DNA from: Melampsora larici-populina 98AG31 | Lineage: Eukaryota; Basidiomycota; Pucciniomycetes; Pucciniales; Melampsoraceae | Assembly (NCBI RefSeq): GCF_000204055.1 | Contig: NW_006768776.1 | Location: forward strand, 1,433,168-1,497,167 | Direction of reading: 5' to 3' | Length of the DNA: 64,000 nucleotides | In this document: in pieces, positions 22,461-33,914 of the stretch | How the letters are laid out: every line of letters begins with the position of its first letter | Numbering within the stretch: position 1 is the stretch's first letter | Notes under the pieces: generated by a model | The model's database searches: none | Told to the model about the DNA's origin: nothing | Seen by the model: the letters and a program-made list of their open reading frames with translations, nothing else | Made by a program: the position numbers and the translations under genes

Positions 22461-23481
22461 GAGCATCCGCACTCGTTTGCGGTTGTTAACTTGGTCATGT
22501 GCGGTAACAACCTCTACATTAAGTAAAAAATTACTTAACGTGACCAAATTTCACACTCGTGCCAAAATTACCTGCACGGTAGTTAACTAACTTGAGAGGT
22601 AATTTGAGTTTCCACACTGATGCAGAGTTTACAGACTCAAAATATACCAAACAAAAAAATCAATCGACTTTTCAGTCAATCAGTGCATTTCAAGCGATCC
22701 CTGCCAGGGAAGAAGAGCTTTGGGACAGGGAAGTTCATTTGAGAGTAACTTGAGATCTCATCACCACTGGATGGTTGGCACAGAGAGGTTTGTAGACAAG
22801 CAAACAAAAATTCATTGCACCATCAATTAAAAGTTGTCATGTTGAAGACCATTGAGAATTTGAAAAGAAATGCAGATAATGAAGACCCTTTTGCATAGTT
22901 CCCCTCTACAGTTGAATGTGATATCTATTTTTCAAATCCTTTTGAAGTCAATCCAAACGACAAGACATGTTCAAAACCTTCTAAAATCAAAACAAACGAT
23001 CAGAAATTGATCCACTTTGATCTAAAACCCTTTTAAACCCAATTCGATATTGATAAATCTAAAATCTCAATGAACATATATATAATCACATGTAAAGTAG
23101 AACAATCTTAATCAATGTTGGATAAAGAGAATCATACAGTAAGAAACCAGACATACCCATTAGTTTGATGAATTAGAAGACAGTCGGGTCTCCATTGATT
23201 CTTAAGTCGGGTGTTTTGAGTCGAGAGGAATCAAGAGGAGTTGAGTCGGAGTTGAGTCAAGTTGGCAAGTTGGCAAGTTGGTGTGCTTGAGAAGTGAAGA
23301 GGGGGCTGGTAATTTGGCTACCACATGCGTTAGCCAATCGGTAAATTTACCGATTCGCTAACGCAAATCGATCAAAAGTTAACTACCGCGGGCCTAATTT
23401 CTCACCAGTGTGGGAAAGGCCCCGCAGTTGCGGTAAATTTTACCTTACCGCACGCGATTTACCGCACGAGTGCGGATGCTC
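22461..23481. mobile_element. PIF/Harbinger-type MITE in copia 1 gag
   Basis: A 1021 bp element with termini GAGCATCCGCACTCG and target duplication TAA (22458-22460 and 23482-23484). Different in sequence from the MITE at 20804-21579 apart from the GAGCATC start, so it is a second family. The right end is rich in GCGGTAAA / TTTACCGC palindromes. It interrupts the gag N-terminal region; removal is frame-neutral. Confidence 0.93.
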
Positions 23482-23760
23482 TAAGTAATTTGTAATATTA
23501 CGTTCCCATGTTGTAAAGTTTGAACCGTCGACTTCCAGTTTCGCGATGCTGCTTAACTTAATCGGCAGATCTTTAGTCATTGATGCAAACCTATTGGCGA
23601 ATGCCTTTGCAGCTGCACGAGTCATCTTCGGTTTAGATTCCAGGTCGAATATCCGATTTAAGTTTGATTGATCGGGTGGTCACTCTATTAATAAAAATGA
23701 ATTTTCAAGATTAAGTTTGAAGAATCTAGAATATCTGGGAATTTCAATGCAGCTATTTTA

Positions 23761-23777
23761 GACGCAGGCTCATAACC
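23761..23777 (-). promoter_or_regulatory. Copia 1 primer-binding site (initiator tRNA-Met half)
   Basis: Directly inside the 5' LTR the element strand reads GGTTATGAGCCTGCGTC. This is complementary to the anticodon stem-loop region of eukaryotic initiator tRNA-Met (..GCAGGGCUCAUAACC..) rather than to the tRNA 3' end, allowing one missing base. Drosophila copia is known to prime from such a cleaved tRNA half, so the same priming mode is inferred here. Confidence 0.75.
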
Positions 23778-24046
23778 TGTTGAGTGCCGATGGTGGATCA
23801 AGGCACGTTAGCTAATAGGATCCCAAGTCGTAGAGTGACAATTGCATAAGTACCTGTTGAGTGCCGATGGTGGATCAAGGCACGTTAGCTAATAGGATCC
23901 CAAGTCGTAGAGTGACGAGGGATCTAGCTACTCCGCCATCGGCACTGAGCTAAACACTAACTACTACATGTCACATAGGTGTATCCTAGTGAAAGCCACA
24001 CACAAGTTCGCACACACATAAGTAGAAAATAGACACAACATCAACA
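23778..24046 (-). repeat. 5' LTR of copia element 1
   Basis: Matches the 3' LTR with one difference seen (CACAACATC versus CAGAACATC near 24038). Same 77-bp-period internal duplication (copies start at 23778 and 23855). As the upstream LTR it should carry the element promoter; its proximity to the zinc-finger gene means it may also supply that gene's 3' end. Confidence 0.95.
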
Positions 24047-24068
24047 GTTTTGATCTATTGCACTAATT

Positions 24069-25728
24069 TCATTCTTGATCAAAACTTCCACAACTTTCGA
24101 TCGAGCTTAAATGTCTCTTAGTATGCCTTCGAGCATTAGAAAGGATGTTGAAGGTTTGTTTACAGTTTTCAACTTCACATTTATACGCTGTGATATGGCA
24201 CACAAACATACCCAACATGGATAGCAGATACCAAACATCAAGACAGTGACTTTAGTATCATTCATTCCTTGTTTTTGGTAAGAAGATTTCAGTGAGGGAT
24301 AGTCCTGAACTTACGTCTTTCTCCTGTATGAACACCTGTTTTGGTCGTATGAATTGAATATATCAATGAAACAATGAGCAAATCAGTCATGCTGTTCAGA
24401 TCATTGATACGTCGTGTACTTTGGAAGATCATTGAGATTTTTCAACGTACGATTATGCTGGAAGAGGTAAATGATTGATGATCAGATCAGTCAAGGTTTC
24501 ATATAGTTTTGTTTAAAAATGATAGATCAAGAATGAAAACTTACTTGAAGTAAAGTAGAAGGTCTTGCAAAAAGTTTGTTGCCTTTGATGATATGCAGAA
24601 AAAAACAGAGGAAAATAAAAGATTCAATCTATCAAACTTCTGATTTCCCTACTACTTCTTGGAAATTGTTCGGGTTCGTATCTTAATCCCAAAGATATGG
24701 ATGGATACGTAAAGTGATCAAAGCAGCTTACAAAATTGACATCTATGTAAACCTCAATGTCAGTTACAATCAAATCAGATACATATGCAAACAAATCTAA
24801 ATCTCAACTAACGGATATTCTCGATATTTCCTTCCACAAACCGTTCGACTATGTCCAATGATCTCAGCATGATCTCGTGCATAGACTAAATTGTTAGTGA
24901 TTTGAGTTTGATTAGTGATCGAATGAATGTCTTCTTCAACTAAAACAAGTTTTTCATGATTTTGATGTTTTGACCATTGTTTTCTTTGATCTTCTTGAGT
25001 TTTGTGTTGATCAATCAAAGTGAGAGATTTTAAAGATTCATCTGAATATGATGGTTTTGATGGTTGAACGGAGGTTTGTTCTGAATGGTTATGTTGATGT
25101 CTAGTTGATTTGTAATTGGTTGGATGGATTCTGTTCCAATTTGGGTCCAGCTGAAGGACGGAATTCTGTTTTTGTTCGTGGTTTATAGCCACAGGGGTAG
25201 ATGATTGATAGCTAAGTTGAAAATGAGTTTGAGGCATTGGCGGTGATTGGGAACTGACTATTGAAATTGAATGATGAATCAACATCAGAATATCTTCTAT
25301 TTCGAAGATCAAAGTAAAGATTGATGGCCAGTGGCAATAGCTTTCAACTTGTTAAACTTACAGCGAGTCCCCTGATCTGAAGAGAAATGAGATGACAATG
25401 GAGATAAAGATGCAACTGAATGGCTCGAGTCCGAGAGAGAATTGGTTGTGATTGGTAGTCTAGCGTGAAGACTGTTATGATGGCTTACGTCTGAGAGGGG
25501 TGAAACCGCATTTGCGTAATTATAAGATGGATTGAAACTGAGTAATTCGGTGGTCAGAGTAGCATTGGATTCAGATAGTGAGTGGTTAAGATGGAGACCA
25601 AGGAAACATGACTGAGATGGATTATGATGATGATGATGATTTTGATTAAGAGAAGAATGATGATTTGGATGATAATAATCATCAAGGTGATGACTAGTAT
25701 TATTGAGACTGCTCGACGTCGGACTCAT
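24069..25728 (-). CDS. C2H2 zinc-finger protein with micro-exons
   Basis: Seven exons read on the minus strand: 25728-25362, 25257-24813, 24742-24732 (11 nt), 24582-24545 (38 nt), 24457-24451 (7 nt), 24335-24315 (21 nt), 24187-24069; 336 codons with the stop, all introns GT-AG and mostly GTAAGT/GTACGT. Only this chain yields two canonical C2H2 fingers joined by the Krueppel linker: CQFC-x12-HNRVH, then HTGERPYKC and C-x4-C-x12-H-x3-H near the C terminus (residues about 272-325). The first 270 residues are low-complexity, rich in Ser, His, Asn and Gln. Likely a nuclear DNA-binding regulator; target unknown. Start chosen as the ATG at 25728; an upstream TTG-opened extension is not credible. The copia 1 LTR lies 22 bp past the stop. 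Exon boundaries are inferred from motif continuity and splice signals, not transcripts. Confidence 0.85.
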
Positions 25729-28552
25729 GATAGATGTATGAAGACGAGTAGAAAAGGACACTTTGAAGCACAAAAAGATTCGCATCAGATCCAGCGACAA
25801 AACCCTTTAGATCTATTGAAGGCTCACTCATTTACAAGATCACCTCGACGATTTCCACCGTCAGACTCACCGCCACTGATCTTCAAGCTAGATTTTTTTA
25901 ATCCCGAGAATCAAGAAATCCTGTGAGCTCGCAAAAAATCATCAGCAAGATTAGACAACTTGAGCAACAAAAAGAATCCACTCAACCTAGATACAACAGA
26001 TTCCTACTTTGAACTCGGATATAATAAATATGACACTTGCAAACGGAAGAATACGAAAGATACGGATTTTATCAATCAATTTGATAAACCTAGAACAGAC
26101 ACGAAACACCTTCAGGTGAAGGGTGATTATGTGATGGCAAATGGAAATAGATAGGGTATATAATTTTTATAGTGGAACAGTAATAGTATAAAGTGAAGAG
26201 GTTAAAGGAATAAGTTTGATATGTAGAAATCAATCATATGCGCATCGATGATATAACTTGGAATGATAAAGTGATTGATTGATTTTGAAGTGATTGATAT
26301 GATTGATATGTTGACCTTCCACGATTGACTTGAGATTCAAAAAAAAATCTCAAGTCTTCAATGTACACTATCTCTTTCAATCAACCACTTTCCACGGCCA
26401 CTGTTTCCTTGCTCGTACATATATTACATGATAAGGTTTGAAGTGAGGCGGAGTTGAGTGTGGGTCTGAAGATATCTCAATATGTGTGTTGGACGAGCAT
26501 GGTAAGCTTAACTGACGAGTGGACTCAAACCCAGTTAGAAACTCTGGATTCTTGTTTTGGAATTCGTTTCGTTCTGTTCTTTTCTTTCTTGGTTCTTCTT
26601 GCGCATTCTCGAATCACAGCTATCACAGCTCATCCGCTTTGCAAAGACTCAAAGTAAAACCTTCAAGTTGGTATCACCTCATTCTGATCATGACCGGTGA
26701 TGGGTTGGGTTGAATTTAAATATGTACAAGTTCAACTGATATACTTTCTTTCGAGTCATGATGAGTTCTATCCAAGCAAGATCCGAAACTTCAATGATCA
26801 TTCGCCCTTTAAAATTCTCTCCGCGGCGAGTTGACTGTTGCAGGATGGATAGAGTTTGAATTTAACCACGCCTGTTTGATATTCTTTTTCATAACTGAAT
26901 TCCAAAACCTCAAACACGTTCCTTCAAGTTGAGATGATTGTTTAAACCGATGAAAAGATTCTAACAAGGCAGTCTCTGAGTTCATCCATCATGATCGTGA
27001 GACTCAAATTACATGGGTGCAAATTGAAAAAAAAAACCTTGAAATTGACTTTAAGACCATCTTCCAGATCACTTTCGAAGAAGATGACGTCGAACAGTAT
27101 TCTAAAGGGCGAAGGATGAAGTTAAGACTGAGAATGGTCCCAAATAATTACATATTCATCAGTCTATATTTCCTTCCTGCTTGTAATTAGGTCACCCTCA
27201 CTGATCTTTACCGCTCATTGACCATCCTGACGATGAAGATGGCTCGAGCTTACTATTTATTTGGATAAAGTATCCACAAGAATGTTCAGATAATACGTTA
27301 TATGTGAGATTGGATGTGGGTGTAGGGTCATGATCAGTTTCAGTGTTTCCATATGATTTCCTTCCATCTATCAATCAGTTCTCCAATGGAAATCGATCAG
27401 TGTGAGGATTTTGATTTTAATCTTGCCTATGCATTTTGGAAAGTAGGGTAACTATAGAATGAGATATGAAGGCTTCAACATTCAAATTCGGTTGATGAAT
27501 ATGCCAGCCCAGCCATCACAAACTCCCTTATAAACTCCGCACTTCCCTCGGCTTAAGTTCTTCTACATCCACCAATTCCAATTCATCGTTCTACAACTTA
27601 TTCTAAAAGAATTTCTAGTGCCACTCAATTGAAACCTCGTCACCACTTCAGCCTGCCCAAGATCACGTACGTAAATAAAAAAGCCCCCCCTTCCCCGCGG
27701 GAGTCACAACCCATACCGCCGATCAAGTGTTCAAATTGTACAGATGACCAACATGCCAGCAGCCAAAATTGTTAACTCCAAACCTTGAAAGCGGGCAAGT
27801 TCAGAGGATTCCCGCAGCGAGGTGACATCATCGGTACATCTTTTAATGGAAACTCGCTCCGTTTGATCGGTCCTCGGACCATGTGCGAGATGATTTCTCT
27901 TGATTTTTTTGGACTGGTGATTGAATGTTCCTGCAATTTGATGCCAGTGGGTCAATCAAGTTGATAGTTCAAATGGGCTACAAAGTTAACAGGAGGCACG
28001 ACTTATTCTGCATTTGGTGGTATTGTTTGAAATAAGCCTATCAGAAGTAGGCTCCCCTTTCTGTGAGGCATCAAAGCAGTACTTGTTGCTTTTTCAGTCA
28101 AGTTTTGTATATGTACCAAGCTGTTTTCATAAGCACAATCAAAATCTTCTCTTTGCTTTCAAATTCTCTTTCAAAGTGAGAATTCCAAGGGCAATACAAT
28201 AAGACAGAAAAGATGGATTTCAATACCAAGGATATTGGATTCCACAAACAAAGCATCTTCATGAGTCATAGCCGGAGTTGAGTTGAAGAAGTAGTCTTGT
28301 GCATCTGAAAGTTGAATCTTACTGAACCTAATCAATGATTTATCAATGACTTATAACCTCTTCTTAAATTCTTCAAAATCATAAACCAAATCTTGAAAGA
28401 ATCTAAACAATTTGCATGCAATTCAATTACATATTTTTGGGTCCAATAATTATGTTAATAACAAACAAATTAAATTAAATTAAACATCAACAACAACAAA
28501 AGAAACTTCAAATCTCATTTGGTTTTTTTCTCTTTATTTTTGTTTTTGCTAT
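25729..28552. other. Intergenic, no supported gene
   Basis: No domain-bearing frame on either strand. A TATAAA-like box near 27528 followed by pyrimidine-rich sequence and a GTACGT at about 27670 could mark the 5' end of a plus-strand transcript, but no coding exon follows that I can support. Short frames at 26454-26657 and 27731-27955 are not accepted. Confidence 0.4.
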
Positions 28553-30528
28553 TTATTCATCTTCATCATCTTCATCCATTTCGAATTCGATTTTTTCATT
28601 TTCAATCAAATCTTCATGATTCTCTTCATCATCCGATTCGTTTGAACCTTTGACCATTTCTTTTAAAAGTGTAATACTCTTACATTCCAATGTAGAAGGT
28701 TTAATTAAAACGATGATACCCGTTTTTGAAAACCTTGGTACCAGAATCACTCTGGTTTGTTTTACATCTAATCGAAACAAATCCAAATCGAACTTCGAGT
28801 CAGCATTCTTTAATCGTATGGTTATCAACATATAGCAAAGTTGACTGACTTTTAGTTTGATCATCTGATGGAAAAGTGACTAATTCGGTTTCAAACTTGG
28901 GTTGATTTCCAATAAAGAACACTTTAGGTAATTCTTCTAAAATAAATGGATCATGATCTTTAAAAGGATAACACCCTAAGAACCTCCCAAAAAACAAGAC
29001 CCCATCAATTCTTAAAACCGGTATAAAATCAAAGTGAAGAAAGTGGTTTAGATTCGATCGGATTGAAAACTTACAAAGTGTATCAGGTGAAGTGGGTGAG
29101 ATATGATTCCATTCTAACATTTGAATAGCTAGTTTCAATCGATCTTCATGTGTTACATATCTATAAACATCATCTAGATTTTGGCCTGATGTACCTAAGA
29201 ACCTAAGTGTGAATCATATCTTCCAAATCAGAATCCTTCATTCTTTAAAAACAAAACCACTTAAGAACTCACTCACGTTTGTCCACCAATCTTCGCCCAC
29301 CAAGGATTAGGACCATTCACAAGATTATTATTCTGTTTTTCAAAATTCGATTTAGGTAATAAACATTGATGTAAAGGTTGTTGTGGTAAAGCTTGAGTAG
29401 TCGGATCATTTGAACCAGGAATCAAATCGATTGGTAAATCGATTTCAGCTAAAACTTGATCTAATCTTTCGATAGGTAAAGCCGTATAACTTGAAGGATC
29501 ATAACCGTAACGTTTCTAACGAAAAGAACCCAATCAACTTTCTTGAAAAACGAGAATAAATCAAACCAAAACCGTCAAAGGAAATCTATCAGACTTACAG
29601 GTTTTTTACTATCTTTAACTTTAATCGGATTAGAACTTGAACTAGAAGCTCTCACTGAATTTCCAGCAATAATCAGCCTACTCACACTTAATCCTAAAGA
29701 CTTTTCTTCTTCAGATCCGATTTGACCATTTAACCAATCTGATAAAACTTCACATCGATGATCTAATCTGATAGCTTCGATTCCATCTAAATCTAAACCT
29801 GAAATGATTCCGACCCATGCTTCTTTTTCTTCTTCTTTGAGGTCGGATCGAATGCTTTGTTTCGGTACTCCTGCATTCACTATCTCATGTACTTTGAAAT
29901 CTCCATTCTCAGTTTCTTCTCCTAAAACTGCCATCACTGTACCTATTTTAATTCAAATCAAACGGTTTGAGTGTCGTTTAGGATTAGAAATTCCAGAAGA
30001 CGCGTTTGGTTCGGTTTGGAAAGGACTTACCAGTGACGAAATTAAACTCTTCTGGATGATCAAATAATAGTTTGATCCTACCAGATTCGTCTTCTAACAT
30101 GACCGTGATCTGTTGATCATCTTTAGAAACCCATTTCTTCAAACTACTAGTAGTACCTAAATGATGCTATCCAAAACCCAAATCAACATTCAACATTCTT
30201 TGGGAAACTTTTTAAAAGATCCATGACTTACTTCTCTCGAAAGGTCATCTAAAACATTAGGTTTAAATTTCAAATCACAATAAACAGTTCCAATAACGAC
30301 CATCTTTTGACCAACAAGAATATCCAAGATCCTAACAGATTTAAATTCATCTTTCCATTTAACTTTTGAAGATGATTGTAAATTTGATTTTAATTTTAAT
30401 AATCTTTGATAATATAAATTTGAAAATTGTGATGAGAATTGACGTGAGTTTGATTTGATTATAAATTCTGATCGTAATTGGTTTAAGGGATCGTATGATA
30501 ATGTTAATCTAGTTTGAGGGTTTGAAGT
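28553..30528 (-). CDS. POL31: DNA polymerase delta small (B) subunit
   Basis: Seven exons: 30528-30232, 30166-30031, 29936-29599, 29515-29277, 29202-29075, 28975-28850, 28767-28553; 492 residues, close to the usual 450-490 of POLD2/Pol31/Cdc1. It is the essential regulatory subunit linking the polymerase delta catalytic subunit to its other subunits in nuclear replication and repair. Recognised from the N-terminal region (FSNLYYQRL, VVIGTVYCDLKFKPNVLDD), the OB-fold, and the inactivated phosphoesterase domain (FLGTSGQNLDDVYRY, SPTSPDTLWCYPF, DPFILEELPKVFFIGNQP) and C-terminal ILVPRFSKTG. The sixth intron (28849-28768, GTCAGT..TTAG, with CTGAC branch-like site) resolves an apparent frame change. 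The last about 25 residues are strongly acidic. An ATG at 30591 would add 21 residues and is less likely. Confidence 0.92.
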
Positions 30529-31565
30529 CATCCTATTCACTTCTTGGTTGTTGTTGTTGTTGAGTTGAAATCGAACAAGCTTAACAGTCAAAGTACAAGT
30601 CTCACTTATGGCGACGTAATCTGGACGTACGCAGGGCCAAGTCGCGCATTCGAAAATCCTTGCCGCGTATCATAAACCTACTCACGTCTCATACCAATTC
30701 GGGTAAACTCTTTGAAACTCATTCATAATGCCAGCTTCAAATGAGTATCAGAGGCCATATGATTTTCTGAACAAGATTCCAAACCTTCATCAAATTCCTT
30801 CAAGTCATCTGGACCCAAAAATCTTTTGATTGATTGGTTTTCAACATCTTCAATTCAAATCACTTTGATTTAATTTGTTTGAAGTTGATTGGATCTTCTG
30901 TAGAGTTGTTTTTTGGTGTTACCATCCACGACATGGTCACAATAGGTGCATCTCTCCTCGCCTGTGTCAGCTGAGTGGTCACACTCTTTGGCGGTGAGAA
31001 AGCAGGGAAAAGCCAATTCAGCAGGATCTGGAGGATTTTGACAGCAAAATACATTCAATTGGCTCTTCATTCCACTTGGACCAGTTGTTGCCTTGGGATC
31101 TGTGCTTGATCTTTCTCAATGACATAATAGTGAGAGTTTGTGTGACCAGTGAACACAACCAAGTAAGCAGCACTCACTACAGTAGTTTTGGGTGCGCCTA
31201 CATACCTACTTTCTGGTTTTGGGAGCGCGCCTTTTGACGCAATTTTTTCAGATTCGCCCCCGGCCTAAGTGGGGTTCTTTGTGAATAACCAGTGAGACAT
31301 TTTACGCTCATTATAATAATTATTATTAGTAGTAGTAGTATTATCTTTTATAATTATCGAAATACATTTATAAGATATTCCAAAGATGTATATGTGAGGT
31401 TTTTTGCTAACAAAAAGAGTAACAGAAAAAGATCATTAAAAAAAGATAATGCAAAAAACAACGAAGATAATGATAATGATAAAATTCCAAAAAAAAATGC
31501 TAATCTACCTAAAGAAAATAAAAATCCAAAAAAGAAGATAGATCTAAACTTAAAAGGAAAGAAAT
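30529..31565. other. Intergenic, mostly unassigned
   Basis: Upstream of the polymerase subunit gene. Contains a weak small Cys-rich frame (30870-31070, listed separately) and a GC-richer patch at 31190-31270. The segment 31310-31560 is AT-rich downstream sequence of the SAM/HMG gene; its Lys/Asn-rich plus-strand frame (31292-31585) is low complexity and not accepted. Confidence 0.4.
30870..31070 (-). CDS. Possible small Cys-rich protein (weak)
   Basis: A 66-codon frame from the ATG at 31070. It has seven cysteines, including a CC pair near residue 10 and a C-x2-C near residue 42 that could bind zinc. No signal peptide, no neighbouring exon and no family recognised. It may be an exon fragment or chance frame. 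Included because the cysteine spacing is unusual for random AT-rich sequence. Confidence 0.2.
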   Translation of the reverse strand: MKSQLNVFCCQNPPDPAELAFPCFLTAKECDHSADTGEERCTYCDHVVDGNTKKQLYRRSNQLQTN

Positions 31566-33914
31566 CTAAACTTTTGAATCTTTAGAAGAAGCAGAAGAAG
31601 AAGAAGCTAAAGAAGTTAAGTGTCTAAGATCTACAGGTAATCTCATCCCTCTAGAAGAATTATTCTCAAAGAATGTATTGTTAGTTGAAGATCTTCTTGG
31701 AAAATTCATAGGATCAGTAGTAGAAGTAGAAGAGTTAGGTTGAGATTGATGATGATGATGAGTATTCAAAGGTTTTAAGATGTTTAAGAATGGTAAATGA
31801 GTTTCAATACTTGACAATTTTATTCGTTTGGATGATGAGTTAGGTTGTTGTTCTACTTCTGATTCCGAAGAAGATTCTTCCCCTTCCCCTTCTAATTCCT
31901 CTTCCTCTTCCTCTTCTTCTTCTTCACTTTTGTTTATTTCTTCTGGTTTATGAAAAGATGATGGTAATGAGTTAATTTTGGGTTTCGGGTTGGAAGAATT
32001 AGTTGGTTGATTTCCTGATGAACTGGGTCGATTTGATGACTTTGATTTCCCATTATTCGCTTTAAACTCTTTTACATATACTTGATAATTCACGTACTAT
32101 CAAGAAAAATCAAATTAATTTTAACGTTTTGTATTTTATACTTCTGGGAAACGCTTACCTCTGGTGTTTTTTTGTATTGATCCATTTGAAGTGACCAAAC
32201 GTTTTTAGCTTCAGCTGCTCGATTAATGATCGACTAAAAGTACAAAACCATCAAGTATCAGATTCTTGAATCTCTTTTACTATCATTATTCAAGAGTTAC
32301 AATTAGTCACTTACATCTTTTAATCGAGGACATAAATTTTTCCATCGATCACCAACAAGTCGAGCACTATAAAGAAGATAATAATTTCAAAATAAGTTTC
32401 TGATCAATCCTCAATGTTTTTTTCAAAAATATGATCGGATTTTTATGACTTACATTTCAGTGAAAGAGATTTGTTGACCTTTTAATTCTTCTCTTACTTG
32501 ATTACTAAACATCACATATGCAGACAATGGTTTTTCCTAATCAAATAAAATTTCAAAAAATAATTAGTGATCAAAACATTATTGAATTATAAACAAACAA
32601 GATATAAGAACAGATTTCCAAAAGAAAGTAAACTCACAGGTGCATTAAGGCTAAGTAACGGTAAAAAAAATGAACAAAAATATGTATCAGTTTAATTAAT
32701 AAAAAAAATTATCAAAAGAAAATTAACATACTCAGGTTTAGGATGTCTTTGATATTTACGTTTAGGATTTGAATTTTGAAAATTAGGAGTAGAGACGATC
32801 AAAGTTTTAGGGAATGGTCGAGAATGAGATCCAATAGAATCCGTCCAATTCTCTTGATCTAAGTTTTTGGTTTGAGTAGATTCAGATGAAACACTTCTTG
32901 GTCTTAAAAGAGTTTGTTGTTGATGTACTGAGAATTGATGACTTGGAAATTCAACCACTACATAAGATTAAGAAGTGAAAGTCAGATATATGAAATCTTT
33001 TGATTATGCATGTGGGGGGTTTGGATGCAGGATTACTTACGTGAATTGATGGGAGCAGAAGTGTTAGAGTTGAGCGTCACTGATCCTGATTCGCTTTCCC
33101 TCTCAGAAGGAGTATGAGATGATTGATTAAGATGACCTGGAAGTTCAAAACAAATCACTCTAATAAGTTTCCAAGATATACAAAGCCAAAGCGACAAGGT
33201 TTTTGGTTGGTGACTTACTAGGATGTACTGAGAAGAGCGGCTGAGATGGAAGAGTTTGATCAATCTTAGTACCTCTTGCCGACAAAGCTCTTTGTAGAAC
33301 ACGTCTATGACCACGTTTCATTGACATGTGCTCCATATCATCCTCAGTGATGGCTTCGATTGAACTGTCAAGACAACAAAAAAGGTAAGGTAACAAGTAG
33401 CATGAGTTGATGTTTTCTCTTCTCCAAACTTTTTTGTTCATACAGCCGATTGGGCATTTTAAAATGATCAATTAAACTTACATCATTGTGTCAAAACCTT
33501 CTGCCAAAAATCTAAAAAGAAAGGTTAGAAATACCAAGATGAGTAAGCGATAAGGAAATCAAGAAAATAATATCTGATCAAAATGAAATAAACTTACATA
33601 TGAATATATTCCGAAAGCCCAAGGTTCTTAAGGAATTTTTCAACTTGATGTTGAGAATTGATAGAAGCACGAGAAGAAGAAACAGAAGAAGAAGAGGGAG
33701 AAGGCGAAGCAGGAGAAGAAGAAGAAGAGAGAGGAGGAGATTTTTCGGAATGTTGATGATGATGAATTAAAGAATGTTGTTGTAAATTAGAATGATGAGA
33801 TGAAGCAGATGACCATGATTGAGGTGATTGTTTTGTTAAGTTTGGTATGTCAGTTTGTTCAGCCGAATTCCATGCTGGTGTTGTCAAAGTTGTGGGTGAA
33901 GTTCTTTGAGTCAT
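31566..33914 (-). CDS. SAM-domain plus HMG-box protein
   Basis: Ten exons: 33914-33598, 33511-33482 (30 nt), 33364-33219, 33136-33041, 32957-32732, 32650-32638 (13 nt), 32536-32454, 32366-32315, 32233-32159, 32096-31566; 522 residues. Ser/Pro-rich N terminus, then a SAM domain at about residues 88-150 (VEKFLKNLGLSEYI .. GFDTM .. ITEDDMEHMSMKRGHRR), a linker, a basic stretch (KRKYQRHPKP) and an HMG box at about 270-345 (DLNAPEKPLSAYVMFSNQ, EIARLVGDRWKNL). The C terminus is Ser/Asn-rich with an acidic Glu run. SAM domains mediate protein self-association and HMG boxes bend DNA, so a nuclear chromatin or transcription role is likely. The 13-nt exon encodes the conserved entry to the HMG box. All introns are GT-AG. 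The specific ortholog is not named. Confidence 0.88.

Larger units (their letters stand above)
17872..23625 (-). pseudogene. Copia 1 gag-pol polyprotein, split in three by MITEs
   Basis: Begins at the ATG at 23625 (gag, basic start MTRAAAKAF). Gag carries a CCHC knuckle (CYNCNGFNHFANQC). Protease motif FDTGATHH follows, then a GAG-pre-integrase HHCC region, integrase with D (VADLCGPF), D (NDGGKEF) and E (QNGTSEQ), reverse transcriptase with WIHVDDG in place of the usual YVDD, and RNase H (DANWGGE, CHAEYMALG). Segments are 23625-23482, 22460-21580 and 20803-17872. Omitting each MITE with one copy of its TAA/TTA duplication restores one 1317-codon frame (stop included), and no other stop or shift is seen. 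The coding part therefore was intact when the MITEs landed. As it stands the element cannot make a complete polyprotein. Confidence 0.9.
17577..24046 (-). mobile_element. Ty1/copia LTR retrotransposon 1, interrupted by two PIF-type MITEs
   Basis: Complete element bounded by 269 bp LTRs and a 5-bp target duplication GTTTT (17572-17576 and 24047-24051). The LTRs differ at a single position by eye, indicating recent insertion. Order in element orientation: 5' LTR, primer site, gag with zinc knuckle, protease, integrase, reverse transcriptase, RNase H, a C-rich (plus strand) polypurine tract at 17846-17853, 3' LTR. The coding frame is broken twice, by MITEs at 20804-21579 and 22461-23481. It lies 22 bp beyond the stop codon of the zinc-finger gene and in the same orientation. 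Confidence 0.95.

Noticed and set aside
27480..28202. Possible plus-strand gene with TATA-like box at about 27528
   Set aside because: A promoter-like stretch and a GTACGT are present, but no coding exon with domain or conserved motif follows.
28795..28870. Apparent frameshift in the polymerase delta subunit gene
   Set aside because: An 82-nt intron (28849-28768, GTCAGT..TTAG, CTGAC branch-like site) restores the frame and joins the expected C-terminal motif, so no damage is needed.
31292..31585. Lys/Asn-rich plus-strand frame
   Set aside because: Low-complexity AT-rich sequence overlapping the 3' end of the SAM/HMG gene.
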